Part shown: positions 45,351 to 54,168 of the stretch, piece by piece
How positions within the stretch are numbered: the first letter of the stretch is position 1
Layout: each line of letters starts with the position of its first letter
From: Methylopila capsulata
GTDB lineage: Bacteria; Pseudomonadota; Alphaproteobacteria; Rhizobiales; Methylopilaceae
Length of the DNA stretch: 64,000 nt
Direction of reading: 5' to 3'
Assembly (NCBI RefSeq): GCF_016907975.1
Contig: NZ_JAFBCY010000002.1
Coordinates: 310,001-374,000, forward strand
Made by a program: the position numbers and the translations under genes
The notes under the pieces: generated by a model
Databases searched by the model: none
The model's input: only the letters and a program-made list of their open reading frames with translations
What the model was told of the DNA's origin: nothing

Positions 45351-46457
45351 ATGACGTCGAAACGTTTGGCGCGATCGCTTATCGCGGCGTGCGGCTTCGC
45401 TCTGGCGTTGACCGGGCAGGCCCTGGCACAGGCGAAGGAAGTGCGGATCTACAACTGGTCGGACTACATCGACGAGCAGATCCTGAAGGACTTCGAGGCG
45501 GAAACCGGCATCAAGGTCGTCTACGACGTCTTCGACTCCAATGAGATCCTCGAGACCAAGCTTCTCGCCGGCAAGACCGGCTACGACGTGGTGGTGCCGA
45601 CCGCGACCTTCCTGTCGCGCCAGATCAAGGCCGGCGTGTTCCAGAAGCTCGACAAATCGAAGCTGCCGAACATTTCCAACGCCTGGCCCGAGATCTACCA
45701 GCGCATCGCCAAATACGATCCCGACAACGCCTATTCCATCAACTACATGTGGGGTACGACCGGCATCGGCTACAACGTCGACAAGGTCAAGAAGGCGTTT
45801 CCCAACGCGCCGACCGACAGCTGGAAGCTGGCCTTCGACCCTGAGAACCTGAAGAAGCTCAAGGGCTGCGGCGTCATGTTCATCGACAGCCCCGAGGACC
45901 TGCTTCCGTCCGTCATGACCTATCTCGGCCTGCCGCCGGACTGGTCGGACGTGAAGAACGTGGAGAAGGCGGCCGAGCATCTCGCCAAGCTGAAGCCGTT
46001 CATCACCAAGTTCCACTCCTCGGAGTACATCAATTCTCTGGCGAACGGGAACATCTGCCTCGCCGTCGGCTATTCCGGCGACATCTTCCAGGCGAAGAGC
46101 CGCGCGGAAGAGGCGGGCAAGGGCGTCAACGTCGAGTATTCGCTGCCGAAGGAGGGCGCGCAGCTCTGGTTCGACCAGATGGCGATCCCCGCGGACGCGC
46201 CGCACCCGGAGGAGGCCCACGCCTTCCTGAACTACATCCTGAAGCCCGAGGTTGCGGCCAAAGCCTCGAATTTCGTCTCCTACGCCAACGGCAACCTGAA
46301 GTCTCAGGAGTTCCTGGACGAGGCGGTCAAGACCAACCCGGCGATCTACCCGACGCCGGAGGTGTTCGCGCGGCTCTACACCGTGCCGACGATCGAGGAC
46401 TCGAAGACCCAGCGCTCGCTCACGCGCGCCTGGACGAAGGCGAAGAGCGGGCGGTAA
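45351..46457 (+). CDS. potF: Putrescine ABC transporter, periplasmic binding protein
   Basis: A 368-residue exported binding protein. The signal peptide ends near GQALAQA (about residue 26), and the mature start KEVRIYNWSDYIDEQILKDFEAETGIKVVYDVFDSNE is the classic PotD/PotF opening. TYLGLPPDWSD and the Asp/Glu/Trp residues around WFDQMAIPADAPH fit polyamine binding; the putrescine choice comes from the neighbours. ATG at 45351, with GGAGAAG upstream. The ABC subunits follow after a 210-bp gap holding a repeat pair. Confidence 0.93.
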   Translation: MTSKRLARSLIAACGFALALTGQALAQAKEVRIYNWSDYIDEQILKDFEAETGIKVVYDVFDSNEILETKLLAGKTGYDVVVPTATFLSRQIKAGVFQKLDKSKLPNISNAWPEIYQRIAKYDPDNAYSINYMWGTTGIGYNVDKVKKAFPNAPTDSWKLAFDPENLKKLKGCGVMFIDSPEDLLPSVMTYLGLPPDWSDVKNVEKAAEHLAKLKPFITKFHSSEYINSLANGNICLAVGYSGDIFQAKSRAEEAGKGVNVEYSLPKEGAQLWFDQMAIPADAPHPEEAHAFLNYILKPEVAAKASNFVSYANGNLKSQEFLDEAVKTNPAIYPTPEVFARLYTVPTIEDSKTQRSLTRAWTKAKSGR

Positions 46458-46482
46458 GCGACGCCCCCCTCCGCCTGACGGC

Positions 46483-46567
46483 GTCATCCTCCGGCTTGAC
46501 CGGAGGATCCATCCCGGGCCTCGAGCGTCACATCGGGGTGGATGGTCCGGGCAAGCCGGACCATGAC
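46483..46567. repeat. BIME-like pair of palindromic repeats between potF and potG
   Basis: Two 33-bp units, 46483-46515 and 46535-46567, face each other. Each folds into a 9-bp stem with a 5-nt loop. Between the units the stem positions CC/GG change to GG/CC together, a compensatory change that keeps pairing. The layout is that of bacterial interspersed mosaic elements. Confidence 0.8.
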
Positions 46568-46667
46568 GCGGCGGAGACGCTGTTTGCGAACGGTCCCGGC
46601 TCTCCGGCCGGGACGGCGCCTGACCCAAGCTTCCCCGATCCCTTCCCTCCCGCGGCTGGATGACCTC

Positions 46668-47828
46668 ATGGCGCTGAAGCCCGCCCAGAAAGCCCTCGGC
46701 CCCATCCGGCGCTCCTTCGCGCCCTGGCTCGACCCCGCCGCGGTCCCGCTCATCCGGTTCGAGAACGTCGTGAAGCGCTTCGGCGACTTCACCGCCGTCG
46801 ACGACGTGTCGATCGACATTCATGCCCGCGAGTTCTTCGCCCTGCTCGGCCCCTCCGGCTGCGGCAAGACCACACTGATGCGCATGCTCGCGGGCTTCGA
46901 GGAGCCGACGTCGGGCCGCATCACGCTCGCCGGTCAGGATCTCGTCGGCGTGCCGCCGTACCGGCGGCCGGTGAACATGATGTTCCAGTCCTACGCGCTG
47001 TTCCCGCACATGTCGGTCGAGCAGAACGTCGCCTTCGGCCTCAAGCAGGACAAGCTGCCGAAGGCCGAGATCGAGGCGCGGGTGAAGGAGATGCTGCGGC
47101 TCGTCAAGCTCGAGCCCTTCGCGAGCCGCAAGCCGCACCAGCTCTCCGGCGGCCAGCGCCAGCGCGTCGCGCTCGCCCGTTCGCTCGCCAAACGCCCGAA
47201 GGTGCTGCTGCTCGACGAACCGCTCGGCGCGCTCGACAAGAAGCTGCGCGAGGAGACCCAGTTCGAGCTGATGGACCTCCAGATGGAGCTCGGGCTCACC
47301 TTCCTGATCGTGACCCACGACCAGGAGGAGGCGATGACGGTCGCGGACCGGATCGCGGTCATGAACCACGGCAAGCTGGTGCAGGTCGCGACCCCGGGCG
47401 AGATCTACGAGCAGCCGAGCTGCCGCTACGTCGCGGGCTTCATCGGCGACATCAACCTGTTCGAGGCCGAGGTCGCCGCCAGCGCCGGCGGCCTCGTCAC
47501 GCTGAAGAGCGACGAGGTCGGCGCGACGTTCAGCGCCGCCGGCGAGGCGTCCCCCGGCGCGAGCGTGGCGCTCGCGGTGCGGCCCGAGAAGGTGCGGATC
47601 TCCATCGACCCGCCGCCGGCCGACGCGACCAACGTGCTGAAGGGCGAGGTCTGGGACATCGCCTATCTCGGCGACTGGACCGTGTTCCTGGTGAAGGCCG
47701 AAAACTCCGAAAAGATCGTCCGCGTCAGCCGCGCCAACGTCATGCGGAGCGAGACCCAGCCCATCGCCTGGGACGACAAGGTCCACGTCTGGTTCGCGCC
47801 GGACGCGGGCGTCCTGCTGACGAGCTGA
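46668..47828 (+). CDS. potG: Putrescine ABC transporter, ATP-binding protein
   Basis: A 386-residue ABC ATPase. Walker A GPSGCGKTT, Q-loop MMFQSYALFPHMSV, signature LSGGQRQRVALA, Walker B VLLLDEPLGALD and the H-loop IVTHDQEE are complete. The C-terminal TOBE domain (residues 280-386) is typical of PotA/PotG. ATG at 46668, giving the PotG-like N-terminal extension (residues 1-27). It powers import with PotH and PotI, encoded 9 bp and 1.2 kb downstream. Confidence 0.95.
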   Translation: MALKPAQKALGPIRRSFAPWLDPAAVPLIRFENVVKRFGDFTAVDDVSIDIHAREFFALLGPSGCGKTTLMRMLAGFEEPTSGRITLAGQDLVGVPPYRRPVNMMFQSYALFPHMSVEQNVAFGLKQDKLPKAEIEARVKEMLRLVKLEPFASRKPHQLSGGQRQRVALARSLAKRPKVLLLDEPLGALDKKLREETQFELMDLQMELGLTFLIVTHDQEEAMTVADRIAVMNHGKLVQVATPGEIYEQPSCRYVAGFIGDINLFEAEVAASAGGLVTLKSDEVGATFSAAGEASPGASVALAVRPEKVRISIDPPPADATNVLKGEVWDIAYLGDWTVFLVKAENSEKIVRVSRANVMRSETQPIAWDDKVHVWFAPDAGVLLTS

Positions 47829-47837
47829 GGAGCGGCC

Positions 47838-48770
47838 ATGACCGACGCGTCCGCGCCCACGCCCGCCGGAACCAGCCCCTGGGGGCGACGGCTCGTCATC
47901 GCGATCCCCTATCTCTGGCTGCTGGTCTTCTTCCTCGCGCCGTTCTTCATCGTCCTGAAGATCTCGTTCTCCGACACGGTGATCGCGCAACCGCCCTACG
48001 AGCCGTTGCTCGACCTCGCGCAGGGCTGGCAGGGGATCAAGGACTGGTGGACCGGGCTCGACGCCGAGAACTACGGCATCCTGTTCGAGGACGAGCTCTA
48101 CGTCGCCTCCTATCTCTCGAGCCTGCGCATCGCGACGATCTCGACGCTGCTGACGCTGCTGATCGCCTATCCCATGGCCTACGCCATGGCGCGCGCGCCC
48201 AAGGGCTGGCGGCCGCTGCTGCTGATGGCGGTCATCCTGCCGTTCTGGACCTCGCTGCTGATCCGCGTCTACGCCTGGATCGGCATCCTGAGCCCCGAGG
48301 GCCTGCTGAACGCCTTCCTGCTCTGGACCGGCATCATCTCCGAGCCGCTCTACATCATGAATACCGAGACGGCGGTCTTCATCGGCATCGTCTATTCCTA
48401 CCTGCCGTTCATGGTGCTGCCGCTCTACGCGAGCCTCGAGAAGCTCGACGACACCTTGCTGGAGGCCGCGGCGGACCTCGGCTCGCCGCCGTGGAAGGCG
48501 TTCTGGCAGATCACGGTGCCGCTTTCGCTGCCGGGCGTGGTCGCCGGCTGCTTCCTCGTCTTCATCCCCGCGGTCGGCGAGTTCGTCATCCCCGACCTGC
48601 TGGGCGGGTCCGAGACGCTGATGATCGGCAAGACGCTCTACAGCGAGTTCTTCTCAAATCGCGACTGGCCGGTCTCCTCGGCGATCGCCGTCCTGCTGCT
48701 GCTGGTGCTGGTGCTGCCGATCGCGATCTACAACAACGTGCAGGCCCGCGAAGTGGGGGCGAAAAAGTGA
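47838..48770 (+). CDS. potH: Putrescine ABC transporter, permease PotH
   Basis: A 310-residue inner-membrane permease with six helices. The EAA loop (EAAADLGSPPWKAFWQITVPLSLPGVVAG) that docks the ATPase is present, as is LLIRVYAWIGILSPEGLLN of PotB/PotH. ATG at 47838 with GAGGAG upstream. It is followed by a 226-bp gap holding a palindromic element, then potI. Confidence 0.94.
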   Translation: MTDASAPTPAGTSPWGRRLVIAIPYLWLLVFFLAPFFIVLKISFSDTVIAQPPYEPLLDLAQGWQGIKDWWTGLDAENYGILFEDELYVASYLSSLRIATISTLLTLLIAYPMAYAMARAPKGWRPLLLMAVILPFWTSLLIRVYAWIGILSPEGLLNAFLLWTGIISEPLYIMNTETAVFIGIVYSYLPFMVLPLYASLEKLDDTLLEAAADLGSPPWKAFWQITVPLSLPGVVAGCFLVFIPAVGEFVIPDLLGGSETLMIGKTLYSEFFSNRDWPVSSAIAVLLLLVLVLPIAIYNNVQAREVGAKK

Positions 48771-48801
48771 GGCGCGCCAAGTCCGTGCCGGGCGCCCTTT
48801 C

Positions 48802-48931
48802 CCTTCTCCCCTTGCGGGAGAAGGTGGACGGCGGCGTCGGCCGACGGTCGGATGAGGGGTCGTCCGAGACATCCTGCCAGGTTGGAGGTCGTCCCGGACG
48901 ACCCCTTACCCTCTTCCGCAAGGGGAGAGGG
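48802..48931. repeat. Nested palindromic element between potH and potI
   Basis: Hairpins at both ends (48802-48824, 9-bp stem around CTTGC; 48909-48931) enclose a perfect 12-bp inverted repeat (48855-48866 with 48895-48906). The CCTTCTCCC/GGGAGAAGG arms are a common rhizobial intergenic repeat. It fills the gap in the middle of the pot operon. Confidence 0.75.
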
Positions 48932-48996
48932 GGACCCGCGCGTCGCGCCTATCCCTCAACGACGCGCCTCGCTCCCTCCCAGTCAGGAGCGCGCGT

Positions 48997-49818
48997 ATGA
49001 AAAAGGGGCTCTCCTCCGTCAACATCGTCGCGCTCACTTTCGGCTTCGCGTTCCTCTACCTGCCGATCGTGCTGCTGGTGATCTACTCGTTCAACGACAG
49101 CCAGCTGGTGACCGTCTGGGGCGGCTTCTCGACGCGCTGGTACGTGGCGTTGCTCCACAACGAGCAACTGCTCGAGGCCGCCTGGGTCACGGTGCGGCTC
49201 GGGCTGATCTCGGCGACGCTCGCGACCGTGCTCGGCACGCTCGCGGCCGTCACCCTCACCCGCATGACGCGCTTTCCCGGCCGGACCCTGTTCTCAGGGA
49301 TGGTCTATGCGCCGCTCGTGATGCCGGAGGTGATCACCGGCCTGTCGCTGCTGCTGCTGTTCGTGGCGATCGGCCTCGACCGCGGCTTCCTCACGCTGCT
49401 GCTGGCGCACGTCACCTTCTCGATGTGCTTCGTGGCGGTCGTGGTGCAGTCCCGGCTGATCACCTTCGACAAGAGCCTCGAAGAGGCGGCGATGGATCTC
49501 GGCTGCCCGCCGTTCAAGACCTTCCTGGTGGTGACGCTGCCGATCATCCTTCCGGCGATCGTCTCGGGCTGGATGCTGGCCTTCACGCTCTCGATCGACG
49601 ACCTGGTGATCTCACAGTTCACCACCGGCCCGAGCGCGACCACGCTGCCGATGCGGATCTACTCCTCGGTGCGGCTCGGCGTGAAGCCCGAGATCAACGC
49701 CGTCTGCACCATCATGATCGCGATCGTGACCATCGGCGTCATCGCCGCTTCGGTCGCGACGAAGCGGGCCGAATCCGAGCGGGTGAAGGCCGAGCGCGCC
49801 GCCGCCGCGGGACGCTGA
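48997..49818 (+). CDS. potI: Putrescine ABC transporter, permease PotI
   Basis: A 273-residue permease with six helices. FLYLPIVLLVIYSFNDSQ opens it and EEAAMDLGCPPFKTFLVVTLPIILPAIVSG is the EAA loop. FTLSIDDLVISQFTTGPSATTLPM is typical of PotC/PotI. ATG at 48997 with AGGAG upstream. Last gene of potFGHI. Confidence 0.94.
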   Translation: MKKGLSSVNIVALTFGFAFLYLPIVLLVIYSFNDSQLVTVWGGFSTRWYVALLHNEQLLEAAWVTVRLGLISATLATVLGTLAAVTLTRMTRFPGRTLFSGMVYAPLVMPEVITGLSLLLLFVAIGLDRGFLTLLLAHVTFSMCFVAVVVQSRLITFDKSLEEAAMDLGCPPFKTFLVVTLPIILPAIVSGWMLAFTLSIDDLVISQFTTGPSATTLPMRIYSSVRLGVKPEINAVCTIMIAIVTIGVIAASVATKRAESERVKAERAAAAGR

Positions 49819-50109
49819 GGCGCCGTGGCGGGGCCGCGGACGAGGGGAAAGCGCTTGACCCGCCCGCTGCCATCTGGTGGCTGTCCTGGCGACGGTTCCA
49901 CGGCCGGGCTGGGCGACTGTCGTCGGATGTTCGGCGCTTAATGCCGTCATGTATAGTCGATACGGTTCCGGCTGAATCCGCCTGGGATGAAGCGCCCCGC
50001 GCACAGGGAGCAATCGCCCGGCCACTGTCCCCCGTAGATCAAAGTCCGTAACTGCGCTTTTTCTTACAGTCACGTTCACCTTTTCGAACACATTGAAGGA
50101 TCTTCACGC

Positions 50110-51207
50110 ATGGCGATGGCTGAAAATCTCGACTCCGAGTCCGGTTCGGCGTCGACCCACGTGATGCCTTTCGAGATCAGGCGCCTGGCCAGCCGCCTCA
50201 ATCCGGCGACGAACGCCGAGGACGTGGTCGCCGCGACCATAGCCGAGATCCTGGCGCTCGATCTCACGGACTACGAAGAGGTGGTTTATCTCGCGTCCGC
50301 CGCCATGAAGAACGAGCATCACGACGCCACGGCCCATCTGCTGGAGAACGCCGTCCGGGTCCGCCCGGAGAAGTCCATCCTGTCCCGCGCGGGCTACACG
50401 GCGCGCGAGCATGCGCTGCGCTTCCGCCTGGCTCAGAAGAGCAGCGACTCGGTCGTCGAAGCCGGACTGACGACGCTCCGTTCGCCGGAGCCGCGGAACT
50501 TCACGCATCTTCCCCATGTCGGCTTCGACTTCATGCGCGAGGCCTGCGACCATGGCGGCCGCGAGATCCCGCGCACGATCCATCAGATCTGGATCGGCGG
50601 AAGAGCCGCGCCGCAGCAGCCCCAGGACGAATGGGGCGAGTGGTGCGAGAAGTACGGCTACACCTACCGCCTGTGGGATGAAGACGCCTGCAAGACGCTG
50701 AGCTGTTACGCCGGAGCGCCGTTCCAGAGCTTCTATGGCCAGAAGAGATATGCCGGCGCAGCCGACATCCTGCGGGCCGAGATTCTGGCGCTGCACGGGG
50801 GGCTCTACGTGGACATGGACATGTTCCCCGTAGACACGGGCTATCCCCTCCACGAGGTGCTGCCCATGCGGGGCATGCTCTGCCTCGCGGCGAAGTCGTA
50901 TCGGAAGATGACGGCGGGCGGCCTCTACGTCACCAACTCCGTGCTCGGCAGCACGGCCGGGCACCCGGTGATGAAGCGCTATTTCGACGCCATGGGGCCG
51001 TCATGGCAACGGATGCCGCAGGAGTCGGCATGGTGGAGCGTCGGCGCGTGCCTGCTGACGGCCTCGCTGGTCGGCGGCTGCAACACGATCTCGCCCGATC
51101 ACGTCGGCACCCTCGGCAAAGCCGATTTCGACGACCGTCACGAAGCCCTTAGGGCCATCAACAAGAAGAGAGCGATGCTCTTCTTCAGCGCGAAGCCCTG
51201 GCGGTAA
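50110..51207 (+). CDS. Glycosyltransferase, GT32/capsular sugar type
   Basis: A 365-residue protein. Residues 1-145 are a helical domain without a known name. The rest is a DXD-type sugar transferase: IPRTIHQIWIGG, YTYRLWDEDAC, then AADILRAEILALHGGLYVDMDMFPV with the metal-binding DMD, then VTNSVLGSTAGHPVMKRYF. Members transfer mannose or other sugars to glycans or lipids. ATG at 50110 with GAAGGA upstream. It is convergent with two PST genes and may build the sugar they modify. Confidence 0.82.
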   Translation: MAMAENLDSESGSASTHVMPFEIRRLASRLNPATNAEDVVAATIAEILALDLTDYEEVVYLASAAMKNEHHDATAHLLENAVRVRPEKSILSRAGYTAREHALRFRLAQKSSDSVVEAGLTTLRSPEPRNFTHLPHVGFDFMREACDHGGREIPRTIHQIWIGGRAAPQQPQDEWGEWCEKYGYTYRLWDEDACKTLSCYAGAPFQSFYGQKRYAGAADILRAEILALHGGLYVDMDMFPVDTGYPLHEVLPMRGMLCLAAKSYRKMTAGGLYVTNSVLGSTAGHPVMKRYFDAMGPSWQRMPQESAWWSVGACLLTASLVGGCNTISPDHVGTLGKADFDDRHEALRAINKKRAMLFFSAKPWR

Positions 51208-51259
51208 GGGCGAGGCGTCCGGCTGGTGGCCCGGCGGCGCCCATCCGCCGAGACCTTGC

Positions 51260-51288
51260 GGTCGTCGCCCCGGGGTCGGGCGACGACC
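51260..51288. terminator. Hairpin between convergent glycosyltransferase and PST genes
   Basis: A perfect 11-bp stem (51260-51270 with 51278-51288) around a 7-nt loop lies in the 91-bp convergent gap. There is no T-run, so it may be a weak bidirectional terminator or an RNA-stabilising hairpin. Confidence 0.45.
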
Positions 51289-51298
51289 GGCCCCCGAT

Positions 51299-52396
51299 TC
51301 AGTGGGCGTGCATGAGCGCTTGAATGCGCTTGCCGAGATCCGCCAGCATCGTCGGATACGTGGCGAAGGGCTTCTTCTTCATCTTGGCCTGCAACCGCGA
51401 CAGCCGCGCGCCGAGCTTGTCGGCCGTGAAGTCATCGAGCAATCCGCGGTGATAGATGCCCTCCTCCATGCCGTCTTCGCGCAGCAGGAGAGTCGTCTTG
51501 TGGCCCGTCTCCCGCGCGAACCAGAAGTCGACCGCGAACGCGGGCACGTGCTCGGCCAAGGCGAACACGACGGGATGGAACCGGCCGAAGGACACGACCG
51601 CGCGCGCCCCGGCGATGACATGCTTCGCCTTCTCGGGCGCGAAGTAGAGATCCTTGATCGTTTTATCGCCGAAGCCGAGCTTCGCGGCCAGCTTGGCGTC
51701 GCCCGCGTCGAAGGGCACGACCACGATCTCGCATCCGAGCGAGGCCGCGAAATCCCGGACGCCCTGGAGCCATGGCGTGATCAGCTCGACGTCGTCCGGC
51801 GGCCGGGCGCGGAACGTGACCACGATGTAGTCGGAGCTGGGCAAAGGCGCGGCCCAAGGTTCGGCCGCGAGCCCGAACGCCCAGTCCGGGGCCCACTCGC
51901 CCGGCACATCGTAGTGCTTCAGCACGTCAATCGAGAGACGGTCGCGAACGGTCGTGACATGCGCGAGCTTGAGCATGGCCCGGCTCGCGTCCACCATCAC
52001 CGGGTCCTTCTTCGAGAAGAAGTCCTCGTGGATGTGCACGCCCGAGTGCACGATGGCCTTCCCGGCCCGGCGCGCGCAGATCATCTGGTTGTAGCCGAAG
52101 CCCAGGCCCAGGCCGCCGCCGCCCAGAAAGAACCCGCAGACGTCCGGCTTCATCACCTCCCCGCGATTGAGGGAGTCGATGCACTTCGCGCCCTTGTACG
52201 GCCAGTGGGTGGCCGTGGCGTCGAGCGCCGGTGAGTTCAGCGCGAACTTGTAAGAGAACTCAGGCCCGATGTGGCGGACGATGGAGTGCGAGAGCGCCTC
52301 GTCCCCCATGTTCCCTTTTGCGAAGAACCCGCGAAGCACCACCTGCTTAGGCGACGACTTCGGATCGACTTTGGCGGCGGAAATGGGTTTCGGCAA
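51299..52396 (-). CDS. Polysaccharide pyruvyl transferase family protein (paralogue C)
   Basis: A 365-residue PST-family protein: RGFFAKGNMGDEALSHSIV, GFFLGGGGLGLGFGYNQ, APDWAFGL, YIVVTFRARPPDD and VSFGRFHPVVFA with the conserved Arg and His. It is closer to paralogue D (GGGGLGLGFG, PDWAFGL) than to A or B. It starts with TTG at 52396, with AGGAG seven bases upstream. Paralogue D lies 122 bp upstream on the same strand, so the two may be co-transcribed. Confidence 0.85.
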   Translation of the reverse strand: MPKPISAAKVDPKSSPKQVVLRGFFAKGNMGDEALSHSIVRHIGPEFSYKFALNSPALDATATHWPYKGAKCIDSLNRGEVMKPDVCGFFLGGGGLGLGFGYNQMICARRAGKAIVHSGVHIHEDFFSKKDPVMVDASRAMLKLAHVTTVRDRLSIDVLKHYDVPGEWAPDWAFGLAAEPWAAPLPSSDYIVVTFRARPPDDVELITPWLQGVRDFAASLGCEIVVVPFDAGDAKLAAKLGFGDKTIKDLYFAPEKAKHVIAGARAVVSFGRFHPVVFALAEHVPAFAVDFWFARETGHKTTLLLREDGMEEGIYHRGLLDDFTADKLGARLSRLQAKMKKKPFATYPTMLADLGKRIQALMHAH

Positions 52397-52518
52397 TGTT
52401 CGGCTCCTCTCGCCGCGTAAGGATGTTCGAAAGCGATTTCTGAAAGCAAGCGCATTCCCGCAGCGGCGCCCTGGGACTCAAGGGCGCGTTTCGGCGGGCT
52501 GCGACGGTCGACGCGAGG

Positions 52519-53583
52519 TTACGATTTGAGCACCTGAAGAATGTCGGCCGCAGCTTGGTCGACCGCGGCCTTGTGCCCGAGGAAAGGCTTCGCAAGGCCG
52601 TCGCCGCCGTAGAGGCGGACGAGGCGAGCGATTTCCGCCGGCGTAAATTCCTCGATCCGATCCGTCGGGAAATGGAAAGCTTCGAGCCCGTCCTCGACCA
52701 GCTGGAGGCAGGTCTTGTCGTCGGAGCGGCCGGGCCGGACGGTGTCAAGGCTGAAGGTCGGGACGTCGTTCGACATACCGAACACGAGCGGATGATAGCG
52801 GCCGAGCGAAAACACGGCTTTGGCCTGCCCCAGCAGGTACTTGACGTAGGTCGGCTTGCTGAAGAGATTGCCCATCATCTCGCCCTTGATGTCCAAGGAT
52901 CGAGTGAGATTCTGGTCGCTGGCGTCGAAGGGAACGAGCGCCACGTTGAGCCCCTCGCCCGCGGCGTAGTCCGTGATGCTCTTCAGGAACACTGCCGTCC
53001 GGGGATTGTTGCGGTTCGTGTCGGCCCTGATCGTGACGACGATATAGTCGCCCTTGGGCTTGGGCCCCTCCGTCTGATTGAGGCCGAACGCCCAATCCGG
53101 CACGTACTTCGGATGCACGCCCAACCTCTCCGCCACGACGATCGACCGGCGATGCCGAACGCTGAAGAAGTTGGCAGCGCGCAGGAACGTCGACGTCACG
53201 TTGTTGAAGTCGGCAGAACTCTCCGAGATAAACTCCTCAGTAATATGAACGCCGGTGTGGATAATCTTCTTTCCATACCGCCAAGCAAACATATATTGAT
53301 CCCAGCCGAAACCCAGGCCAAGCCCGCCGCCCCCCAGAAGAAGGCCGGCCACATCGGGCGCAGCTAGCGCTCCTCGGTTCAAGCTCCAGATCACCTTCAG
53401 CTTATCGTAAGGCGGAATTTTCGGGGTTATTAATTTTTCTTTGACGTAAACAAGATTATTTGCAGATACAATTATTCGGTAATCATCAGAAAAGTATTGG
53501 ATCATCGTAGCGAGCAGAGCTTCGTCGCCACAGTTGTTATTGCCGTAAAAACCACGAACCACGAGCCCGGGCAATTCATCCAT
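52519..53583 (-). CDS. Polysaccharide pyruvyl transferase family protein (paralogue D)
   Basis: A 354-residue PST-family protein: RGFYGNNNCGDEALLATMI, LLLGGGGLGLGFGWDQ, GVHITEEFISESS, VPDWAFGL, YIVVTIRADTNRNN and FSLGRYHPLVFG. The GN in the first motif is doubled (NNN). The ATG at 53583 has a near-perfect AAGGAGG nine bases upstream, stronger than the site of paralogue C. Its base use around 53.4-53.5 kb is AT-richer than the rest, a hint of later arrival. Confidence 0.86.
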   Translation of the reverse strand: MDELPGLVVRGFYGNNNCGDEALLATMIQYFSDDYRIIVSANNLVYVKEKLITPKIPPYDKLKVIWSLNRGALAAPDVAGLLLGGGGLGLGFGWDQYMFAWRYGKKIIHTGVHITEEFISESSADFNNVTSTFLRAANFFSVRHRRSIVVAERLGVHPKYVPDWAFGLNQTEGPKPKGDYIVVTIRADTNRNNPRTAVFLKSITDYAAGEGLNVALVPFDASDQNLTRSLDIKGEMMGNLFSKPTYVKYLLGQAKAVFSLGRYHPLVFGMSNDVPTFSLDTVRPGRSDDKTCLQLVEDGLEAFHFPTDRIEEFTPAEIARLVRLYGGDGLAKPFLGHKAAVDQAAADILQVLKS

Positions 53584-54168
53584 CAGAGCAACGCCTCCTT
53601 TATGACAACACCGTGATCACGGCTGCAACTCCCCGAGGAGACCACCTTCTGAACTATCATGATTGCGGGATCCGTTAAACGGACGCGTCCACGGATTGCT
53701 GCATCGCGGCGCCACTGTGTCTGCGCGGCACCTTGTTCGTCGTGCGAACAAGGTCTAGCGGATCGCCTTGACGCCGGCGACGCGGACTGTCGCATCCGAC
53801 AGGCGAGCCGCGCGGGTCAACGGCGCGCAAATTGCGCCGCTGGCCTGGGAGACCATGTCGGCGACCACCACGCCGCTCTCCGCACGCCGTCCGCGCCGAC
53901 GACGTCGCTTTGCGAGGCCATGAGGAGCAAAACGTCAGGCATCGCCGGGTCCAGGCCCCCGTGTCGCCAACTTCCGCGGCTTGGACGTTCGCAACGCTTC
54001 CCGGGCGCGGCGCATTTCGGATTGGGCAGCGGAGATCCCGGCCCGTTAGCGAGCAGCCGGAGCCGCCGCGCGCAGGCTTTCGCTTCGTCCCGCCGTCGTC
54101 GGTCATGAGCGACGGCGCGGCCTGTCGCCGGGATCATGCAGAGAGACATGTCGGCCGGTTGCGCGAGC
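53584..54168. other. 585-bp gap without a recognised gene
   Basis: It holds a perfect 10-bp hairpin (53730-53739 with 53745-53754, no T-run). Minus-strand frames between 53817 and 54149 read partly like protein (MPDVLLLMASQSDVVGADGVRR) but change frame and lack a family match, so a decayed gene is possible. The promoter of paralogue D should lie near 53600-53650. Confidence 0.4.

Noticed and set aside
45021..47990. A 989-codon open frame on the minus strand
   Set aside because: It is antisense to potF, potG and the start of potH, all with clear motifs; the translation is Arg/Asp/Val-rich low-complexity sequence.
49960..50070. A possible cobalamin riboswitch before the glycosyltransferase (a GCCACTG-like box near 50020)
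   Set aside because: The other conserved boxes (AAAGGGAA, CCGCAACTG) are missing, and the downstream gene has no link to B12.
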